Shown: positions 57,422-64,000 of the stretch, in pieces
How the letters are laid out: every line of letters begins with the position of its first letter
How positions within the stretch are numbered: position 1 is the stretch's first letter
The notes under the pieces: model-generated
Seen by the model: only the letters and a program-made list of their open reading frames with translations
What the model was told of the DNA's origin: nothing
The model's database searches: none
Position numbers and translations under genes: made by a program
Assembly (NCBI RefSeq): GCF_900117415.1
Contig: NZ_FPEI01000006.1
Location: 806,001 to 870,000, forward strand
Direction of reading: 5' to 3'
DNA from: Hyphomicrobium sp. CS1BSMeth3
GTDB lineage: Bacteria; Pseudomonadota; Alphaproteobacteria; Rhizobiales; Hyphomicrobiaceae
Length of the DNA: 64,000 nt

Positions 57422-58231
57422 ATGTCGGTGGACGCGGAGACGGCTCCAAAGAGAGCCAGCGTGTACTACTCGGCGGATGCGCTTGTTCGGGCCCGAGAAG
57501 GACTTGCAGCGGTGCCGGGCAAGCAGGAGGTTCTGCAAGCGAGATTCCTGATGCATCCCTTCAAAGTGCAGCGTGCACGGGAGTTCGCCCATCATGGCTT
57601 CGTCCGCCGTACAGCCACGTTGGCAAGGAGCGTCGCGAACGTCTTCGCGCTGATACCGCCTGAGCGTATTGAGCCGCTGGACGATCATGACGTTCGTCAC
57701 GATGCTGAGATCAACATTCAGGCCGCCGTCTTCAGCGCGTTTGCAGCCGTGGACAACTTGGCGTGGATCTGGGTGATAGAGAAGGATGTGCTCCAGCCCA
57801 ATGGCGAGAAGATCCGCCCTGAGTGGGTCGGTCTGCGTCCAAAGAATTGGGTAGTGAGGGATACTCTGCCGGACAAGCTGAGAGAATTCGTCGCCGGCTT
57901 CGATGAGTGGTTCGCGGGGATAGACAATTACCGCCACGCTCTAGCCCACAGAATACCGCTCTACATACCGCCATACTGCATTGATCCAAAGAACGCGGCG
58001 AGGCACGAAGAACTGGATTTGCTCCAAGTGCAAGCGGCAACCAAAGGTAAGTTCGAGGAGATGGATCGCCTCCGCGCCGAGCAGGAAGCGATGAGATTCT
58101 TCCGCCCATGGATACAGCACTCGTTCAGCGAAGGCGCCTCTCCGCTGGGTTTCCATCCGCAGCTCCTCGCTAACTTCAATACTATCGAGGCACTGGGCAA
58201 TGCGGTTCTGGATGAACTGCGCGCAGAGTGA
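57422..58231 (+). CDS. HEPN-like protein (candidate RNase) with RHALAH motif
   Basis: 269 residues from the ATG at 57422, with GGGGAGG five bases upstream. A helical central part includes IDNYRHALAHRIPLYIPPYC at about residues 168-187. R-x4-H is the catalytic motif of HEPN RNases, and RxxxAHRIPLYIPPY is a recurring variant. Two-gene HEPN units with a small partner are typical of toxin-antitoxin or abortive-infection systems. No known nucleotidyltransferase partner is next to it. Confidence 0.55.
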   Translation: MSVDAETAPKRASVYYSADALVRAREGLAAVPGKQEVLQARFLMHPFKVQRAREFAHHGFVRRTATLARSVANVFALIPPERIEPLDDHDVRHDAEINIQAAVFSAFAAVDNLAWIWVIEKDVLQPNGEKIRPEWVGLRPKNWVVRDTLPDKLREFVAGFDEWFAGIDNYRHALAHRIPLYIPPYCIDPKNAARHEELDLLQVQAATKGKFEEMDRLRAEQEAMRFFRPWIQHSFSEGASPLGFHPQLLANFNTIEALGNAVLDELRAE

Positions 58232-58325
58232 CCGGGCAGAAAAAGACTGATGGTAGCGAGGGCGAGGGCCGTTGCATTCAAGAGTGCATTGGCCTTCCTC
58301 CGGCCGTCGGTGATGCCCAAGGTGG

Positions 58326-58868
58326 CTACTCACTGAGAGCCCGGTAGACTGATGCCCTTCCGATGCCCAACTGTTTGGCGATCTCGGTGGCGCCTAATCC
58401 CTTGGCCTTCAGCTTGCGAACCTCTTCCGCCTCGATGGACTTCGGACGGCCTTTGTAGACGCCATTCGCCTTGGCCTTCGCGATGCCTTCCATTTGGCGT
58501 TCGCGGCGGAGGTTCGTCTCAAACTCAGCGAAGACGCCCAGCATATCGAGGAAGCACTTGCCGGCTGCCGTAGAAGTATCAATTGGCTGCTCGGTGGCCC
58601 TGAGATGAGCCCCCTTGGCTTGCACCTCTCTGACGATCGTCTGGAGGTCCCCAATGGATCTCGCCAAGCGGTCGATCCTCGTGACCATCAGCGTGTCGCC
58701 ACGGCGAAGGAAATCCAGCACGGTGGCCAGCTCAGTGCGGCCCTCGGTGGTGGTCCCTGTGCGCTTCTCAGAGCGGATGGTCGTGCACCCGGCTGCCTTC
58801 AATGCGGCTGTCTGCACCTCCAGGGACTGACCTTCGGTGCTTACTCGTGCGTATCCAATGACTGTCAT
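58326..58868 (-). CDS. serine recombinase (resolvase/invertase family)
   Basis: 180 residues. Resolvase N-terminal domain MTVIGYARVSTEGQSLEVQT with the catalytic Ser and Arg, MVTRIDRLARSIGDL, GVFAEFETNLRRERQMEGIA, then a C-terminal HTH (KGLGATEIAKQLGIGRASVY). It probably resolves or inverts DNA within the island. GGAGG precedes the ATG. No transposase is adjacent, so its substrate is unknown. Confidence 0.9.
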   Translation of the reverse strand: MTVIGYARVSTEGQSLEVQTAALKAAGCTTIRSEKRTGTTTEGRTELATVLDFLRRGDTLMVTRIDRLARSIGDLQTIVREVQAKGAHLRATEQPIDTSTAAGKCFLDMLGVFAEFETNLRRERQMEGIAKAKANGVYKGRPKSIEAEEVRKLKAKGLGATEIAKQLGIGRASVYRALSE

Positions 58869-59033
58869 GGGACGCCTCCGCGATGGGGAGCCGTAGGGCG
58901 TGATGCCTCAATTGGCTCTAGACCCACAGAGGGTGATGTCTCAGAATCCCAAATGCAACCCTCTTGAGACGGCTTTCGTGTCTCATGGTGAAGACTCGGC
59001 TGGGTATACCTGAATGAGACGGGTTGCGAGGCC

Positions 59034-59270
59034 TCATCCAAACAGGTTGATGATCCAGCTCGGGACACCGAAGAGGAGCATGTAGGCGCCCATTGGGGCA
59101 GCGACGATAAAGAACGGCGGAATGACGCCCACCACGAACATCATGAAGCTGCCGAGCTTGATGGCGATCCAGATCCAATAGAGTGATCCGATCGGTATCA
59201 CCAAGGCGAGCGCTATGCCCGCAACTCCTCCGATAGTGCCGGCAACCTGATTGAAGAAGCGAGCGACCAT
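59034..59270 (-). CDS. small hydrophobic membrane protein
   Basis: 78 residues, three hydrophobic segments (GGVAGIALALVIPIGSLYWI, GSFMMFVVGVIPPFFIVAAP, GAYMLLFGVPSWIINLF). GGGAGG precedes the ATG. No known family. Holin-like size, but no lysis partner nearby. Confidence 0.55.
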   Translation of the reverse strand: MVARFFNQVAGTIGGVAGIALALVIPIGSLYWIWIAIKLGSFMMFVVGVIPPFFIVAAPMGAYMLLFGVPSWIINLFG

Positions 59271-59940
59271 CTGTCCCTCCCAATGTGTTCACGTGTCTGC
59301 AATGGCCACAGTCTAGGGCGGGGCGCGTCGATGTGCTACGGCGCGAGGCGAAACAGCAGTCGATAACCCGATGGTGGTAGCTAGTGTGCGGCGGCTCGCG
59401 TTGAGTGTGCCAGGCTGCTGCCTCATGGCCTAGCCTTCGAGTGTTGGGCAGGCCTAGGGCGATCCCGTGAAAGCGCATGGGGGGGATTGTCGCCTCGCCG
59501 TATTCGGATGGGGTCTCGCAAGGATGACCCTAATTCTATCGGGCTTGCTTGAGGTATGCCCCTGGAGCATGACTCGCGTTCGAGTACACGCTTAGGTGGT
59601 CGGTCACTCCATTTACAGACACAGGCCTGGGCCTAGCCTCGCTGTCTCCCTAGTGCTGAAGGGGAAGGGGCTTTGTGGTGATGATTGGGCACCGAGGAGC
59701 TGCCTCAAGGGCTACCTGTCGGAGGTCTTGGGCATGGCACTTCTGGTCCACTCCGCGCACAGACACAGAGGCCTCCTAAAGGCCACTACCAAGGGTCCTA
59801 CACCAAGGGAAGTAAGGTGCATCACTCCCGCCCGTTTAAGCGAAGACCGGCCCGAGGCCCAGCGTAGGTATGAGCCTGAGGTAGGTCCCGGGCCGCAGCT
59901 CCCCGGTGCCAGCTATAACCCCACCATCCCTCTCCTCTAA
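59271..59940. other. 670-bp region without a gene, with duplicated CACTCC...ACAGACACAGGCCT elements
   Basis: No coding frame is convincing. A rightward open frame at 59596-59940 has no ribosome site and a repetitive composition. CACTCC, four variable bases, then ACAGACACA and GGCCT occur at 59605-59628 and 59749-59774 (the second with two extra bases). Each is followed by a GC-rich self-complementary stretch. Possible promoters or processing sites. Confidence 0.5.
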
Positions 59941-60216
59941 TCAACACCAGTCCTTAGGCCGGATGTCCCGAGGCAGCACAGCGGGACCGCCGCCCTCTGG
60001 CATTCCGGGCTGCACTGTGTGGTGTCCGTCAGGCCAGCGAGCGACATAACCTCCCCGGCACCAGCGCACGATCACTCCGCCGCCTTGAGCCGTGACTGTC
60101 TCGTAGCTGGGAAGTGCGCGCCGCGCATTCCACGCTCCATACGCGAGGAAGCCAAAGAAGGCTGCGAACAAGGCCAGCCCAACTAGATGCCCTCTATCGA
60201 TCGAAGCAAACCGCAT
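59941..60216 (-). CDS. small membrane-anchored protein
   Basis: 91 residues from the ATG at 60216 with GGAGG nine bases upstream. One N-terminal transmembrane helix (GHLVGLALFAAFFGFLAYGA) then a polar domain with two cysteines (VRWCRGGYVARWPDGHHTVQ, and final DWC). Its upstream region holds the repeat pair. Function unknown. Confidence 0.6.
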   Translation of the reverse strand: MRFASIDRGHLVGLALFAAFFGFLAYGAWNARRALPSYETVTAQGGGVIVRWCRGGYVARWPDGHHTVQPGMPEGGGPAVLPRDIRPKDWC

Positions 60217-60309
60217 GGCGCAATACCTCCGAGTATCCATTGGTCGTGGTGATGATGGAGCTGTGGAGTTTAGCCGAAGGGTTACGCAAGGACGGCCGAT
60301 CGTTTTCCG

Positions 60310-60534
60310 AGGTAGGGTAGTAGCCACCCGTGATGCCGCGCCGATTGTTGGGCTACCCCTCCGTAGAGCAACGCGATGCTAAGAGGCCATGTTCGCTTCC
60401 AGCCTCAACTCTCTGCGGAACGCGCCATCTCCCTAGGGCGTGCGAAGGGTTCGTAGCCAGCGGCCGTTTGCGCGCTCAGGTAGGGTAGTAGCCAAGGGAT
60501 GCATCGCGAGGAAAATAGGCCGCCCCTCCGTAGA
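60310..60534. repeat. pair of 57/58-bp repeats with conserved ends and variable centres
   Basis: Copy A (60310-60367) and copy B (60478-60534) share AGGTAGGGTAGTAGCCA at the start and CCCCTCCGTAGA at the end. The about 28-bp centres differ. In both, AGGG...GCC can pair with GGC...CCCCT. After each copy GATGCT recurs 8-9 bases later. They lie in the 332-bp gene-free gap 60217-60548 between the small gene following the RNA polymerase gene and the membrane-protein gene. Confidence 0.65.
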
Positions 60535-60548
60535 AAGCGGTGATGCTG

Positions 60549-60923
60549 TCAGGCGACGTAGGATTCCTCGGTGCCGTTATCGTTGTCGCACTCGGGTGCA
60601 TCGGTCGGGGCACCAAGGGAGGCATCAGAGACAGGCTTCTCCATCGGTCTGTACTTGGCTAGCGATGGACCATCTCGGCTGTCTTCACGTGCCGTTCGTC
60701 CGGCTGCCGTCTCGATGCGCCGAATGATCATCCTCGGCGTTGTCCTTCCCTCAGACCACACCTCTAGCTGACCCTTGAGGCCTAGCTCCACGAGGTAGCG
60801 GCAGGCTGCGTGCTCGGGATCGAGGGAGCGCTCCACAATGACGGGGCTGCGCGCTGTCCCAAGGCGAACTGCATAGAGCTGCCCGCGTGGAGTGCGATGC
60901 GTTGGCGCGAGGTAGACCCGCAT
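60549..60923 (-). CDS. small protein following the T7-type RNA polymerase gene
   Basis: 124 residues from the ATG at 60923, 17 bp after the polymerase stop. First part MRVYLAPTHRTPRGQLYAVR then SLDPEHAACRYLVELGLKG, a short alpha/beta unit, then an acidic disordered tail (DAPECDNDNGTEESYVA). Same strand and close spacing suggest one transcript with the polymerase. Function unknown. Could modulate it. Confidence 0.55.
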   Translation of the reverse strand: MRVYLAPTHRTPRGQLYAVRLGTARSPVIVERSLDPEHAACRYLVELGLKGQLEVWSEGRTTPRMIIRRIETAAGRTAREDSRDGPSLAKYRPMEKPVSDASLGAPTDAPECDNDNGTEESYVA

Positions 60924-60939
60924 GGGGTTGCCTTTCTCG

Positions 60940-63681
60940 TCAGCAGAAGAAGTAGGCACTGTCCATAACCCTCCTCACATCGAACTCTCCGCGCGGGGGG
61001 AGCTTGGGCAGCTCGGCTCTGGCCTCGGCATTGGGTAGCGCCTTGAGCACAGCCTCGCGGAACGCCTTCAATGGCCGGCCCTCGTGGTGACACCTGACGA
61101 AGCCGGACCGCACGCACTGGCTGATGACATCCATGTCAGGAGCCAGGCCTCCAATGCAGTCATGAACGGTCGTGAGATCGGTGACACCGCACGCTTCGGC
61201 TTCAAGCACGGCAAGCACCAGTGCGGACGCGTCGAGGGCCTGCACGAAGTTGGGGGCTACACCGCTGCGCGCTTCTTTGTTGTCGAAGCGGCTAAGGTCG
61301 TTCTCGGCAACTGAGATCTCGCTCCGCTTGCCAGCGAAGATGACTTTCCGAGTGATGGTGGTGTGCTGGTAGTACAAGTTACGCCAAGGCCATCCCGCGG
61401 GAGTGCGCCAATCGATCTGGTCCGCGACGCCATAGTCCCCGAGGAGACGCAGCGCTGACTTCAGCCACGCGAAGACGCCATTCGCCGCGTTCACACGGTC
61501 GCCGAGGGCCTTGGTCATCTTCTTGGAAAGCCAGCCCACGAGTCTGCCCTCTTCGGGGCTGTCGGCCGGCACCTCGCGTCCCCACTCCAGCCGCTTGGGG
61601 TCCACCTCATCGAGGTAATCGCGGATCTCATCGAGGGTGACTTTGTGCGTGCCTCCGTAAGGTGTGACCATCACCACGCGCTTAGCGAGGGACCGCGGGG
61701 CTTCCTCTCTGCCGATCACACGGAGCCACATGTTGGCGTTGCGGCGCTCCTCACCGCTCGTGTTGTCGGCCGCATGGATGACTAGCTCTAGGAGGCGATC
61801 GGCAACGGCCTGATAGATGTCAGCGCGAGTGTTGCTTGGCTCCAGGTTCACCAGTCTGGCGAGAGCGCTATCCCCTGCGAGTGCTGCGAAGTGCTGGAGG
61901 CCGTTGCAGGTTCCATCGATGTAACACGGGAGGTGCGTGACGAACTCCGGGCTCCGTCCGCTATCGACATAAGCAATCCACTCGCGAGCCGCTGCGAGCG
62001 CAGACCATAGCTTGTCCCCCGCCATCTGCTCCCACTGTTGCCTATTCCCGAACGGGTCTTCCGCAATGCGTCGCAGCAGCTCCTCATGGTCTCGGGTCCA
62101 CTTCTCTCTGTCGGCCCACGAGAGCTTGTCCTGATCGAATGCCTTTGCCACCTGATAGGCCAGCCACTTCGGCCCGGAGCCGTCACCTATTGGCTTACCC
62201 TCGGCAAACCGCAGCATCGAGCGCGAGAGGTCAGAGCTTTGAGGATTAAGCGCAGTGCCGGCACAGTAGATGCGCCCGCGAAAGTCGAGACGATGAGCGA
62301 AGTAGCAGCGCGGGTCCGTCTCTTGTTCTTCCCCTTCGATGCGCAGGCCACGAATGTCGGCTGCCTCTGCTAACACGCAATGTGCCCACAGCGCTCTAGA
62401 TCGGCGGCTTTCGTTATTGCGATGGGCCTTGGCTGCTCGTGCACGCCACGCTGTCATGGCATCGGCATCGCTCTGATCGAGAGGCTTAGGCGGCACCTCC
62501 TCAACGAAACTGTCCGGCAGTCCGTGAAGATCGAGGCCGGCAGTCGCCGCCTCGGAGGCCACGCTAAGCACATGCTCGTTGGGCGTGAACGGTACTCGCT
62601 GCAACGCGTTCACAGCATCTAGCACAGGCTGAGCACCACGCCGCACTTCCTCATCGCGAAAGGCCACATCCAGAGACTGTCTCACGTAGGGCTTGTCAGC
62701 CGAGATGATGTGCCCTCGCTCTTTGTTGATGAGGTAGCCTCCACCTCGGAGCCAGCGCCATGGCTTCGGCGGACACACCATCGCTCGCTCTAGCGTCGCA
62801 CCGATCGCAGCACGCTGGATGCCTTCCTCAAGATGCTTCCACGCGCTGGTGGACAGCTTAACGTAGCGTGGAAACCTGCGGCTGCTTCCATTGCCTCTGC
62901 CTCGCCGCTCTAATGAGATCTCACCCCGCGTCACATACTCGGCTGTCAGGAGTAGCCACATCCCGAGTGCAGTCCGAGCGCTGCGCGCCCATGGTTCCGC
63001 GGCCTCTAGTAGCTCGGGCGATGCTCTGTCGGCATCGAGCGCTTTCCTGTTGAAGCCGATGCGGAGAACAGCTTCACGGTGGCGTGGTGTGGCGCCGGCA
63101 TCATCAAGTCGTCGCTTGAAGCTCTTGAGGAGGCCGGGGGAGTGCTTCTCCCACAGTGCTATCCGCGTGGCCCACTCTACTTCCCTGCCGATGTCAGCAC
63201 TGAGCTGTGTTGCAGTGACGGGCTCGATGCCAGCCGCCACCATCCGGTTCACCAGCGTGGCCAGAATGGTCTCGATGGTCAGCAAGGCGAGTGCTTCGGC
63301 GCCGATCTGCTCATAGGCATCTAGCCAGCGAGGGCGTTTGCCACGGGTGTGCTTCGCCTTGTGAGAAGCGCTCTCGATGCTCTCGACCATCAGGGCAGCC
63401 CAGTGATGGGACATGCGTCGTGTTGGCTTCATGCGTCCGGGGTCGCCATCAGTGATTGCCTTGTCCCAGCCAATGAGCGTCTTGTGGTAGGCCTCCACCT
63501 TGTTGACGAACTCTCGTTGGAGCTGGAGCAGCTCGCTCGGGTCGGTTGGAAGCTCCGCAGGAAGGAAACGCTGGGCCAGCTCGTCCTCAGCATTGCTGCG
63601 GATCGAGGAGCGGCGGACGGGATCGCGATCGGATCTGAGCGGCTGGGCTCTGTCGGGATGTTCGTTGCTATCACTGCTCAT
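60940..63681 (-). CDS. T7-type single-subunit DNA-dependent RNA polymerase
   Basis: 913 residues, full length compared with 883 in T7. Conserved order: RLDFRGRIY with NPQSSDLSRSMLRFAEGKPI (about 464-500), motif A YIDGTCNGLQHFAALAGD (catalytic Asp589), motif B RSLAKRVVMVTPYGGT (Arg663, Lys667, Tyr675, spaced exactly as T7 R627/K631/Y639), APNFVQALD, and motif C TTVHDCIGGLAPD (His840, Asp841). The C-terminus DVRRVMDSAYFFC aligns to the T7 foot. All catalytic residues remain. Specificity-loop positions equal to T7 N748 and Q758 are Arg778 and Glu788, while R756 is kept (Arg786), so its promoter should not be T7-like. The ATG at 63681 is preferred. 63732 is possible. Confidence 0.93.
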   Translation of the reverse strand: MSSDSNEHPDRAQPLRSDRDPVRRSSIRSNAEDELAQRFLPAELPTDPSELLQLQREFVNKVEAYHKTLIGWDKAITDGDPGRMKPTRRMSHHWAALMVESIESASHKAKHTRGKRPRWLDAYEQIGAEALALLTIETILATLVNRMVAAGIEPVTATQLSADIGREVEWATRIALWEKHSPGLLKSFKRRLDDAGATPRHREAVLRIGFNRKALDADRASPELLEAAEPWARSARTALGMWLLLTAEYVTRGEISLERRGRGNGSSRRFPRYVKLSTSAWKHLEEGIQRAAIGATLERAMVCPPKPWRWLRGGGYLINKERGHIISADKPYVRQSLDVAFRDEEVRRGAQPVLDAVNALQRVPFTPNEHVLSVASEAATAGLDLHGLPDSFVEEVPPKPLDQSDADAMTAWRARAAKAHRNNESRRSRALWAHCVLAEAADIRGLRIEGEEQETDPRCYFAHRLDFRGRIYCAGTALNPQSSDLSRSMLRFAEGKPIGDGSGPKWLAYQVAKAFDQDKLSWADREKWTRDHEELLRRIAEDPFGNRQQWEQMAGDKLWSALAAAREWIAYVDSGRSPEFVTHLPCYIDGTCNGLQHFAALAGDSALARLVNLEPSNTRADIYQAVADRLLELVIHAADNTSGEERRNANMWLRVIGREEAPRSLAKRVVMVTPYGGTHKVTLDEIRDYLDEVDPKRLEWGREVPADSPEEGRLVGWLSKKMTKALGDRVNAANGVFAWLKSALRLLGDYGVADQIDWRTPAGWPWRNLYYQHTTITRKVIFAGKRSEISVAENDLSRFDNKEARSGVAPNFVQALDASALVLAVLEAEACGVTDLTTVHDCIGGLAPDMDVISQCVRSGFVRCHHEGRPLKAFREAVLKALPNAEARAELPKLPPRGEFDVRRVMDSAYFFC

Positions 63682-63790
63682 GTGAGCCGTAGATCTCCCT
63701 GTATCGGGGCAGATGAATACAGCCGCCCTCAATGAATGAGGACGCTGATGCTTCGATAGTTGAAGATGATGGGTAGAGGCAGCGCGCGCC

Positions 63791-64000
63791 TCAGTCCGTA
63801 ACCTTGGGCTGCAAGCGGCGTTTCGGCGTTGTTCTGCGTAGCCTCAGGCCGCGCAGCATCTCCGCCTGCCTTTTCGCCTCTCTCATCTTGCGCTGGGCGA
63901 GCGGGTGGCTATGCGGCACTAGGCTGTCGATAATCAGCTCATATCCTTCACAGCCTGCTGCCCACTTTCCTACGGGATGTCCGCCGGCATCCCATCGAAC
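63791..64000 (-). CDS. partial protein upstream of the RNA polymerase gene
   Basis: C-terminal 69 codons of a leftward gene that begins outside the window: VRWDAGGHPVGKWAAGCEGY, then IIDSLVPHSHPLAQRKMREA and a basic tail ending KRRLQPKVTD. Same strand as the polymerase, 109 bp upstream of its start. No family recognised from this fragment. Confidence 0.5.
   Translation of the reverse strand, partial: VRWDAGGHPVGKWAAGCEGYELIIDSLVPHSHPLAQRKMREAKRQAEMLRGLRLRRTTPKRRLQPKVTD

Larger units (their letters stand above)
52656..64000. mobile_element. second genomic island (tRNA-Gln type), continuing past the window
   Basis: From the tRNA-Gln fragment rightward the gene content changes. There is a DUF7946-like protein, SRAP remnant, orphan small proteins, nuclease-like protein, HEPN-like pair, resolvase and a T7-type RNA polymerase, with long gene-free stretches and duplicated repeats. 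No integrase is seen within the window. By analogy it should be near the intact tRNA-Gln. The right end is unseen. Confidence 0.6.

Noticed and set aside
58868-58920. Third copy of the CCGTAG...GATGC end seen after the 60.3-kb repeats
   Set aside because: Only CCGTAG and TGATGC match with different spacing, and the 17-bp head is missing. Probably chance.
59596-59940. A 114-codon plus-strand frame in the gene desert
   Set aside because: No ribosome site, Pro/Arg-rich odd composition, and it spans the duplicated non-coding elements.
1-64000. CRISPR array or cas genes
   Set aside because: No regularly spaced direct repeats of 25-40 bp and no cas-like proteins. The repeats that exist are short palindromes or pairs.

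Overview
The window is GC-rich, alphaproteobacterial DNA, most likely from the order Hyphomicrobiales. The evidence is a cold-shock protein with two cold-shock domains, an NDUFS4-like complex I subunit, a NadQ-type NAD regulator, small outer-membrane beta-barrels of the rhizobial type, and an ECF sigma/anti-sigma/S8 protease locus. It is a chromosome segment interrupted by two tRNA-associated islands.

Layout. (1) 1-2278: core genes (flavoprotein N-terminus, gloA, cold-shock protein, DUF192 protein) ending in tRNA-Pro(TGG). (2) 2279-25900: a 23.6-kb integrated element bounded by a 48-bp exact direct repeat of the tRNA-Pro 3' end (2231-2278 and 25853-25900). It has a tyrosine integrase just inside each end, three small-terminase-like proteins, a KilA-N/DinD-like protein, many small conserved unknowns, two repressor/operator regions, three podovirus-type ejection-like proteins and a DnaB_N-RepA helicase fusion. 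I find no large terminase, portal, capsid or tail-tube gene, so it is either a degraded prophage or a phage satellite. Three unusual DNA-level arrays sit in it: TGTCCC clusters, TTGCCGGCAA palindromes inside a gene, and GCAACNGTTGC operators. (3) 25901-52638: chromosomal backbone. It carries a methyltransferase, NDUFS4, nadQ, ppdK, an M20 peptidase, tandem beta-barrel genes, an LLM oxidoreductase, glycerate kinase, the ECF sigma/anti-sigma and S8 protease genes reading out from one symmetric promoter, a solo DNA methyltransferase, a GT39-type membrane protein, a FecBCD-type ABC transporter linked to a TrmO-like protein and a Mop/TOBE protein, an aldehyde dehydrogenase, a GlcG-like protein and a CBS-BON protein. 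(4) 52639 to the right edge: a second island. Its left boundary is a 17-bp fragment of the 3' end of tRNA-Gln. It carries a resolvase, a HEPN-like/zinc-ribbon pair, nuclease-like and secreted proteins, and a full-length T7-type single-subunit RNA polymerase next to duplicated non-coding repeats.

How parts work together. In element 1 the leftward genes from 24.3 to 19.9 kb form a control/replication block that runs straight into the ejection-protein genes. Two XRE repressor regions (about 11.9 and 12.9 kb) look like the lysogeny-type switch. In the backbone, the ECF locus has a GGAAT-N16-CGTT promoter on both strands of the same 32 bp, so the sigma factor would activate its own operon and the protease together. 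The transporter cluster is probably a MolABC-type molybdate/tungstate system, because it includes a Mop protein and two Mo-box-like palindromes in the divergent intergenic region. In island 2 the T7-type polymerase has every catalytic residue but no other T7-type genes within the window, which makes its promoters and purpose the main open question.
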